Shown here: one piece after another, positions 1 to 5,139 of the stretch | How the letters are laid out: every line of letters begins with the position of its first letter | Numbering within the stretch: position 1 is the first letter of the stretch | Source: Actinomycetota bacterium | GTDB lineage: Bacteria > Actinomycetota > Acidimicrobiia > Acidimicrobiales > AC-14 | Assembly (NCBI GenBank): GCA_020200615.1 | Contig: JAIVIH010000282.1 | Span: forward strand, 1 to 6,284 | DNA length: 6,284 nt | Direction: 5' to 3' | Made by a program: the position numbers and the translations under genes | Notes under the pieces: model-generated | What the model was told of the DNA's origin: nothing | Database searches by the model: none | The model's input: the letters and a program-made list of their open reading frames with translations, nothing else

Positions 1-1
1 G

Positions 2-799
2 ATGAGCGCGTCGACGTTGCTCGCCGCCTGCGGCGGTGACGACGACGACGACGCCGCCACGGGGACGTCCGCTCCCGCCGCCCCCACGGCGACGAGCACG
101 CCGCCAACCACCGGGCCGGCGGTGTCGACCGAGAACATCACCTTTCCGGGGAACGGCACCACCCTGCAAGGGGCCTTCGCCCGAGCGACGTCGCCGCGCG
201 GCGCGGTGCTCGTCATCCACGAAAATCGGGGCCTTACCGATCACATCCGCTCGGTGGCGGGCCGCCTCGCCGGCGCCGGGTACACCGCGTTTGCTCTGGA
301 TCTCGTCTCGGCTCAGGGAGGTACAGCGTCCTTCACGGATCCGGCAACCATCGGGCCTGCGCTCACCCAGAACGCAGCCTCCCGCTCGGTTGACGACATG
401 AAGGCGGGCCTCGGAGAGCTTCAGCGCCGTGTGCCCGGAGCCAAACTCGGTGCCATGGGCTTCTGCTTCGGAGGGGGAATGGTGTGGCAGCTGGTGAAGG
501 CTGGCGAACCGCCGCCCCTGGCCGCAGCAGTGCCGTTCTACGGCCCGATCCCCGAACCCGACTTCTCCAAGTCGAAGGCCGCCGTCCTGGGCGTCTACGC
601 CGAGCAGGACGAGAACGTGAACCGCACGCGCGACGGGGCCAAGGCCGCCCTGGAACGGGCCGGCCTCCCCCACGAGATCCGCACGTTCCCCGGCGCGGGT
701 CACGCCTTCTTCAACGACACGGGGGCCCGCTACAACGCCGAGCAGGCGGCAGTCGCATACCAGGCCACGCTCGACTGGTTCGGCCGTTACCTGGCGTAA
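2..799 (+). CDS. Dienelactone hydrolase family lipoprotein (5' end outside window)
   Basis: An alpha/beta-hydrolase of the dienelactone hydrolase family, probably an exported lipoprotein hydrolysing an ester or lactone; the substrate cannot be read from sequence. The catalytic triad is visible: nucleophile Cys155 in GFCFGGGM (153-160), Asp203 in AEQDENVN and His234 in GAGHAFF. The family's HENRGL motif with Glu74 is at 73-78. Residues 6-10 (LLAAC) form a lipobox with Cys10 as the lipidated residue. They are followed by Gly-Gly, five GAC-encoded Asp and a Ala/Thr/Pro-rich linker to about residue 42, typical of an actinobacterial lipoprotein tether. Only nine residues precede the lipobox Cys, with no basic n-region and too short a hydrophobic stretch. 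The ATG at position 2 is therefore probably internal and the true start lies left of the window. The domain is otherwise complete and ends at TAA 797-799. I see no functional link to the downstream repair operon. Confidence 0.88.
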   Translation: MSASTLLAACGGDDDDDAATGTSAPAAPTATSTPPTTGPAVSTENITFPGNGTTLQGAFARATSPRGAVLVIHENRGLTDHIRSVAGRLAGAGYTAFALDLVSAQGGTASFTDPATIGPALTQNAASRSVDDMKAGLGELQRRVPGAKLGAMGFCFGGGMVWQLVKAGEPPPLAAAVPFYGPIPEPDFSKSKAAVLGVYAEQDENVNRTRDGAKAALERAGLPHEIRTFPGAGHAFFNDTGARYNAEQAAVAYQATLDWFGRYLA

Positions 800-866
800 A
801 CCTCGAGCGCCGACCCCGCAGGCAAGGATCCGTGCCCCAGAGGCGGTCTTCCTGCCAAGATTGCCC

Positions 867-1425
867 GTGCCTGAGAAGACGGAGGCCGATCCCGCACGGG
901 GGGAGCCGGCCGACGCCGAGGACAAGCCGGCAAAGCCGGCCGAGCACACGCCGGCGGAGCCGGCCGATGACAAGGAGTAAGAGAAGGGGAAGGCGGAAGG
1001 CCGCGAGGACGAGAAGGCGGCCGAAGGCGAGGAGACACGGGAGAAGAAGGAGGAGCTCCCGGACGCCGACGATGCGGACACGCCCCCGCCGGTAGCGGCC
1101 CTCGACCGGCTCCAGGACGTCGTCTACTACGGATCGCCGTCATCCTGCTGCTCGTCGGCGCGGCGGTGACCGTGGCCACCGTGAGCGACTTCCTCACCCA
1201 CGACGACCCGTTTTCCCGCCGCGTCAGCGACGTGGTCAACGGCGTGCTCTTCGTGGTGATCGTGCTGGAGCTGCTGAGGACGTCACCGTCGGGGCTGAGA
1301 TCTCCCTCGAGGAGGAGACCGCCGGCGGGGAGTTGTTCCACCGGTCCGACATCGAGCTGGCCATCAACGCCGGCGTCGTATTGCTGCTGGTCATCGGGCT
1401 GGTGCTGTGCGGGAAACGGAATGAC
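867..1425 (+). pseudogene. Decayed PsiE-like (phosphate-starvation-inducible E family) membrane protein
   Basis: No intact gene occupies the roughly 660 bases between the hydrolase and nurA, but one protein can be pieced together across three frames. Segment 1 starts at GTG 867 and is Lys/Glu/Ala/Pro-rich. It hits TAA at 978-980, yet the same frame continues with the same charged composition to about 1130 (LDRLQDVVYYG). No ATG, GTG or TTG follows the stop in that frame. Segment 2, shifted by one base near 1131-1133, gives a hydrophobic helix (IAVILLLVGAAVTVATV) and then a second one ending in VLFVVIVLELLRT (to about 1281). Segment 3, shifted again at about 1282, gives VGAEISLEEE, then FHRSDIELAINAG and a third hydrophobic helix ending GKRND. 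From memory of the family, LELLRT and the IEL-x-NA-VV helix resemble PsiE proteins. The FLIIGII-x-AVR-like block expected between them is absent, suggesting an internal deletion. Family assignment is moderately sure; loss of the reading frame is directly visible. A sequencing or assembly error could explain one lesion but hardly all three. Confidence 0.62.
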
Positions 1426-1429
1426 ACGC

Positions 1430-1458
1430 TTGTAATTGTCACACCGCCTTGGGATAGT
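1430..1458 (+). promoter_or_regulatory. Candidate promoter of the nurA operon, giving a leaderless mRNA
   Basis: A -35-like TTGTAA (1430-1435) and a -10-like GATAGT (1453-1458) are separated by exactly 17 bases. Each matches 4 of 6 positions of the sigma-70 consensus. The area (about 1414-1442) is distinctly more AT-rich than its surroundings. The -10 element ends 6 bases before ATG 1465, so the expected transcription start falls on or next to the A of the ATG. No clear Shine-Dalgarno sequence precedes that ATG. Leaderless transcripts with a -10 box about 7 bases upstream of the start codon are common in actinobacteria. The element would drive all four downstream genes. It lies on the tail of the PsiE-like remnant. 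Confidence 0.5.
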
Positions 1459-1464
1459 GGACCC

Positions 1465-2442
1465 ATGGCGTCCGCCACCTTGTCCTCTGCGGCTGAACGC
1501 CTCGCCGTCCTCCTGAGCGCCGGCGGCGCAGGGCCGGCCGCCGACCCCCAGGGGAGTGAGCTCGAGTTCGAGGTGGCCGTCGAGCCCCGTCCCCTGTCCC
1601 GGCTCCGGCCTCCGTCCGAGGTCTGGGCCGTCGACGGCGGCCAGGCCCTGGTCGCTGACGCCCGGTGTGTGCAACTTCTCGTAACGCGGGCGTCGCGGGC
1701 CCGGTTCCTGGGCGGCGCGTCCGTCCTGGAGGACGAGGGCGAGCTCCGGGCCTGGCTGGTCGGTTGCGGCGAGGAGCGGGTGGCTGCAGGGGCCCTCGGG
1801 CTGGGGGTGGCGCCCGATGTCGCGGTCGACGTCAACCTCCTCCGGGAGCACGGTGAGTGGGAGCTGACCAGCCGCTGCGTCGAGGAGGCCAGTGAGCGCG
1901 CCCTGATCCTGGTCGACGGCGACCTCCGGCCCGACTTCCGCATCCCCATCGCCCACGTGACGGGGCTGCTGGCCCGGGCCGAGGAGCGGGGAGTGATGGT
2001 GGCCGGCATCACCAAGCACTCGTCCCTGTCGCGCGGGGGAGCGCCTCTGTTCGGGCAGCTCGAGCTCCAAGCGGCCGCCGAGCTGGGGGAGCACTCGCTG
2101 TGGTGGGCGCCGGTGGCCTCGTTCCGGGCGGCCAGCGGGCTGGCCGTGCAGGTGGTGGCCGCTCGCCTCGACAGTCATGCACGTTTCGCTTTCCGGGTCG
2201 ACCTTCCCGCGACGGCCGACCCCGAAGCCGTCCTCGGGGGGCTGTCCTCTCTCTGTGACGACGCCGCCTTCCCCGGGTACCCCTATCCCCTCGCAGTGGC
2301 CGACCGGCTGGCGGCCTGCCCCTCCTGGCTCCGGCAGGATGTCAGGCTCGACCTGGAGGACCACCTCGACCTGGCCGGTGTGCCTCTTGCCGTGCGAGAG
2401 CGGGCCTTCACCGATCGACACGCCCTGATGGAGCGGTCGTGA
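1465..2442 (+). CDS. nurA: NurA-domain 5'-3' nuclease
   Basis: A 325-residue protein of the NurA family: Mn-dependent nucleases with an RNase H-like fold that dimerise, bind the HerA hexamer and degrade DNA during double-strand-break end resection. Visible motifs are AVDGG (55-59), whose Asp57 fits the first metal ligand, and LVDGDL (149-154), whose Asp151 fits the second conserved Asp. Glu140/Glu141 lie about 11 residues before it, where the family has a catalytic Glu. GITKHS (181-186) carries the conserved Lys184, and GYPYPLAVADRLA (271-283) is the C-terminal signature. The length is within the usual 300-400 range. I chose ATG 1465 because homology-like sequence starts after it and a promoter with a leaderless arrangement abuts it. 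The open frame extends upstream to a TTG at 1333, but that part encodes the transmembrane tail of the PsiE remnant. The gene ends in a GTGA overlap with herA, so the two partners are probably made in a fixed ratio. Confidence 0.87.
   Translation: MASATLSSAAERLAVLLSAGGAGPAADPQGSELEFEVAVEPRPLSRLRPPSEVWAVDGGQALVADARCVQLLVTRASRARFLGGASVLEDEGELRAWLVGCGEERVAAGALGLGVAPDVAVDVNLLREHGEWELTSRCVEEASERALILVDGDLRPDFRIPIAHVTGLLARAEERGVMVAGITKHSSLSRGGAPLFGQLELQAAAELGEHSLWWAPVASFRAASGLAVQVVAARLDSHARFAFRVDLPATADPEAVLGGLSSLCDDAAFPGYPYPLAVADRLAACPSWLRQDVRLDLEDHLDLAGVPLAVRERAFTDRHALMERS
2430..2433 (+). promoter_or_regulatory. Ribosome binding site of herA
   Basis: GGAG inside the last codons of nurA, 5 bases before GTG 2439. 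It supports GTG, rather than an internal start, as the beginning of herA. Together with the 4-base stop/start overlap it suggests translational coupling. Confidence 0.5.
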
Positions 2443-4019
2443 TCCCTCTCACATCAGGCTCCAGCCGTGGGCGGCTGTTCGGCAAGAACGTCCTCGAAGC
2501 CACCTTCCGCGCTGCCCCCGACGAAGACCTGTTCCTGGGCGAGCTCCTCGTGGGCGTGGACGACGCCACCGGGCGGCGGTACCTGTTCCGAGTGGTCGAC
2601 GTCACCTACGGAACCGAACACCGCGAGCCCGGATGGGCCGAGCGGGTGGCCGGAACCCTGCTGGCTGACGACGCCCGAGGGGACCCCGGCGCCCATCGCC
2701 TGTACGAGCAGTCCCGCCGCACGTACCGGGTGGCCAGCTGCCGGTGTCTCGGCTATCTCGCCCCCGACGGCACCAACTTCCGCAAGCCCAAGAGCCTGCC
2801 CACCCAGTTCTCCCGGGTCGTGTCGCCCGAGCCGGCCGACTTCGACTTCCTGCGCACCCGAATGGGCGACCTGCCGCTCGGGATGCTGCGCAGCGGGGAG
2901 ACCACGGTCGACTTCGAGGTGGGGATATCCGGCCGATCCCTGGCTACTCACGTCGGTGTCTTCGCCACGACGGGCATGGGCAAGTCCAACCTCGTCAAGG
3001 TCCTGGCCGCCGGTGTGCTTCGGGCTCAGGGCCGGTACGGCCTCCTCATCGTGGACCCCCACGGGGAGTACCGGTCCGAGCTGGCCCGTCACCCGTGGTC
3101 GGCCGAGCGCCTGCGCACCTACTCCGCCCGGCCGCTGGCCAACACCTCGGCCCTGCGGGTCGGCCTGGGAGAGCTCACGGCCGACGACCTCCGCACCGCC
3201 TACGAGTGGAGCCGGCCCCAGGAGGAGGCCCTGTTCGAGCTGGAGCGGTTCTACGGGCGCGACGGGTTGAGCTGGCTGCTCGACTTCTCCCACGTCGAAG
3301 ACCTTCCCGGCTTCCGCGAGGTCGAGCTCCACGGGCGGGTGGCGCTCAACACGCTGCAAGTCGTGCACCGCCGAGCGTGCCGCATCGTCGGCATTCCCTG
3401 CATCGCTACGGACGCCGGGGTCTCCGTCGGCGCCGCCGTGGTGCGCGATCTGCGGGAGGGGAAGGTCGTCCTCGTCGACGTGAGCGGCCTGGGCTCGACC
3501 GAGGAGGTGCTGGTGGCGTCATTCCTCACCCGGCGTGTGCTCGACGAGTGGTCGGCTGCCTACCTCGACGACCCCGAGGGGCACGAGCGGTACCCCGTGG
3601 TCGCCGTGGTCCTCGAGGAGGCTCAGCGGGTGCTCTCGGCCAGCAAGGACCGGGACACGAACGTCTTCCCTCGGGTGGCGCGCGAGGGCCGGAAGTTCAA
3701 GGTCGGCCTCTGCGCCGTGACCCAGCAACCCAAGCTCCTCGACGGCGAGCTGTTGAGCCAGTTCAACACCTTCTTCGTGCTGGGCCTGGCCGACGAGAAG
3801 GACCGGACGATCCTTCGCTCCTCGTCCAAGCAGGACATCTCCGCCCTGGGGCCCGAGATCCAGACCTTGATGCCCGGGGAGTGCCTCATCGCCAACTTGG
3901 AGGCCCCGTTCGCGCTGCCGGCCAAGGTCCATCTCTACGCCGACGTGGTGCGAGCCTGCCCGGCGCCGCCCGCACCTCGCCCAGTGGTGGCGGCCAACGT
4001 GTCCGCCCTGGTCGACTGA
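2439..4019 (+). CDS. herA: HerA-type hexameric DNA translocase/helicase
   Basis: A 526-residue ATPase of the HerA/FtsK superfamily (DUF87-type ATP-binding protein). HerA forms a hexameric ring that pumps duplex DNA into the NurA dimer for resection. Residues 1 to about 55 (SRGRLFGKNV..., ending RVVDV) fit the N-terminal beta-barrel HAS domain that contacts NurA. The RecA-like core follows: Walker A ATTGMGKSN at 176-184 (Lys182, Ser183), the family's LLIVDPHGEY block at 202-211, Walker B VVAVVLEEAQ at 387-396 with Glu393/Glu394, an arginine-rich AREGRKFKVGL (414-424) that fits the arginine-finger region, and AVTQQP (426-431) as sensor. The first P-loop position is Ala176 where the general consensus has Gly. 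The helical insert between the Walker motifs is about 180 residues, normal for the family. GTG 2439 is chosen because it has GGAG at good distance, overlaps the nurA stop and keeps the whole barrel. The stop TGA shares its A with the mre11 ATG. Confidence 0.92.
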   Translation: MIPLTSGSSRGRLFGKNVLEATFRAAPDEDLFLGELLVGVDDATGRRYLFRVVDVTYGTEHREPGWAERVAGTLLADDARGDPGAHRLYEQSRRTYRVASCRCLGYLAPDGTNFRKPKSLPTQFSRVVSPEPADFDFLRTRMGDLPLGMLRSGETTVDFEVGISGRSLATHVGVFATTGMGKSNLVKVLAAGVLRAQGRYGLLIVDPHGEYRSELARHPWSAERLRTYSARPLANTSALRVGLGELTADDLRTAYEWSRPQEEALFELERFYGRDGLSWLLDFSHVEDLPGFREVELHGRVALNTLQVVHRRACRIVGIPCIATDAGVSVGAAVVRDLREGKVVLVDVSGLGSTEEVLVASFLTRRVLDEWSAAYLDDPEGHERYPVVAVVLEEAQRVLSASKDRDTNVFPRVAREGRKFKVGLCAVTQQPKLLDGELLSQFNTFFVLGLADEKDRTILRSSSKQDISALGPEIQTLMPGECLIANLEAPFALPAKVHLYADVVRACPAPPAPRPVVAANVSALVD

Positions 4020-5137
4020 TGAAGGTCGCGGCGCTGGGCGACGCCCACCTGGGTCGGTCGTACTACTCGTTCACCACCCCCGACGGGGTCAACCAGCGAG
4101 AGCGGGACTTCGAGATCTCGTTCGAGGCCGCGGTCGACCTGGCCCTGGCCCAGGAACCGGATCTGATCGTCTGGCTGGGAGACGTGTTCGACCACCCCCG
4201 TCCGACCTACCGGTCGTTCCGCATCGCTCAGCGGGCCCTCAGCCGCATCCGCGAACACGGCGTGCCCGTGGTCGTCATCACCGGCAACCACGACACGCCC
4301 CGCCTCCCCGGCACAGGCAGCCCTTACTCCGTGCTGGCCGACGGCTTCCCCGACGTGCGGTTCGCCCACCGGATGGCCTACGAGCGCTTCGAGCTACCGG
4401 GGCTGGTGGTCCATGCCGTTCCGCAGATGCTCTCCGTGGAAGCGACGCTCGAGGCCCTCGATCAGGCCCATCACTCGCGCAGCCTCGACCGCACGAACCT
4501 CCTCCTCACCCATCCCCGTGTCACCCAGGTGGAGCCCAGCCACGCCGACATAAACGAGATCGAGGTCGACGCCCGGGCTCTGCGGTCGGACTTCGTCCTT
4601 CTAGGCCACTACCACTTCCACACCCGGGTCTCCCCGGGCATCTGGTACGCCGGCGCGACCGACACCTTCTCCTTCGCTGACGATCCCGACAAGCCCAAGG
4701 GCATCGTGGTCCTCGACACCGACACGGGCGAGTGCCGTCACCTCGCCCTCACCGGACAGCGGCCCCTGCTCACGCTGGAGCCGGTGAACGCCGTCGGGCT
4801 TTCGCCGACCGAGGTTCAAGACCTGGTTATGGCCCGGGCAGCCCTGGTACCCGAGGGGGCGGTGGCCCGGCTCTATCTCGAGGGGATCGATCCGGAGGCG
4901 TACCGGCTGATCGATCGTCACGCGGTTCAGGAGGCAGCCGGCGCCGCCTTCCTCCTGAAGCTGGAGCCGGTGTTCGCCGCCGTTTCGTCGTCGGTGCAGC
5001 TTCCCGAGCTGGACACGATGCCCGCGCGCTGGGAGACCTTCGTCGACGGGCAGGACCTTCCCGGTTACGACAAGGAGTGGATCCGGAGGCGGGGCCGGGA
5101 GGAGCTGGCCCGAGCGGTCGAGGAAGCGGTGCTCTAG
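4019..5137 (+). CDS. mre11: Mre11/SbcD-type DNA repair exonuclease (metallophosphoesterase)
   Basis: A 372-residue calcineurin-like phosphoesterase of the Mre11/SbcD family. With Rad50 it forms a Mn-dependent 3'-5' exonuclease and endonuclease that opens blocked DNA ends. All phosphoesterase motifs are present in order: GDAHLG (Asp8, His10), GDVFDH (Asp55), GNHD (Asn90, His91), LTHP (His165) and GHYH (His197, His199). The catalytic core ends near residue 235. The rest should be the capping domain and the C-terminal helices that grip the Rad50 coiled-coil base; the last 20 residues are charged and helical (EWIRRRGREELARAVEEAVL). The length is near archaeal and short bacterial forms. ATG 4019 overlaps the herA stop by one base (TGATG), with no Shine-Dalgarno of its own, so translation is probably by reinitiation. 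Motif I begins seven residues after the Met, as is normal, so the start is secure. The same frame is open far upstream inside herA, but that part is not coding. Bacterial annotation would call it sbcD-like. Confidence 0.93.
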   Translation: MKVAALGDAHLGRSYYSFTTPDGVNQRERDFEISFEAAVDLALAQEPDLIVWLGDVFDHPRPTYRSFRIAQRALSRIREHGVPVVVITGNHDTPRLPGTGSPYSVLADGFPDVRFAHRMAYERFELPGLVVHAVPQMLSVEATLEALDQAHHSRSLDRTNLLLTHPRVTQVEPSHADINEIEVDARALRSDFVLLGHYHFHTRVSPGIWYAGATDTFSFADDPDKPKGIVVLDTDTGECRHLALTGQRPLLTLEPVNAVGLSPTEVQDLVMARAALVPEGAVARLYLEGIDPEAYRLIDRHAVQEAAGAAFLLKLEPVFAAVSSSVQLPELDTMPARWETFVDGQDLPGYDKEWIRRRGREELARAVEEAVL

Positions 5138-5139
5138 CC

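Noticed and set aside
821..856. Inverted repeat GGCAAGGA / TTCCTGCC after the hydrolase as a terminator
   Set aside because: Only about 7 pairs with a bulge, a loop of about 20 bases and no T-run after it, so it does not stand out in GC-rich DNA.
905..966. Repeated AGCCGGC / GCCGGCC motifs as a possible repeat array or binding sites
   Set aside because: Spacing is irregular and the copies fit low-complexity Lys-Pro-Ala/Glu-Pro-Ala codons of the PsiE-like remnant's N-terminus.
484..1095. 203-residue + strand frame beginning inside the hydrolase gene
   Set aside because: Its first half is a shifted reading of the hydrolase and its second half is Arg-rich out-of-frame translation; no start signal and no domain.
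1166..1435. 89-residue + strand frame as an independent small membrane protein
   Set aside because: Its membrane part is the middle segment of the PsiE-like remnant; after about 1281 it becomes Arg/Ser/Pro-rich out-of-frame sequence.
1436..1458. Alternative -35 TTGTCA (1436-1441) paired with GATAGT
   Set aside because: It matches the -35 consensus better, but the spacer would be only 11 bases, too short for a standard sigma-70 promoter.
787..2421. 544-residue open frame on the - strand opposite nurA and the PsiE remnant
   Set aside because: Composition is typical of antisense frames in GC-rich coding DNA, with no recognisable domain, while the + strand carries clear NurA motifs.
2744..4018. 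Upstream extension of the mre11 frame by 425 residues inside herA
   Set aside because: Arg/Pro/Gly-rich out-of-frame translation of herA; the phosphoesterase fold starts right at ATG 4019.
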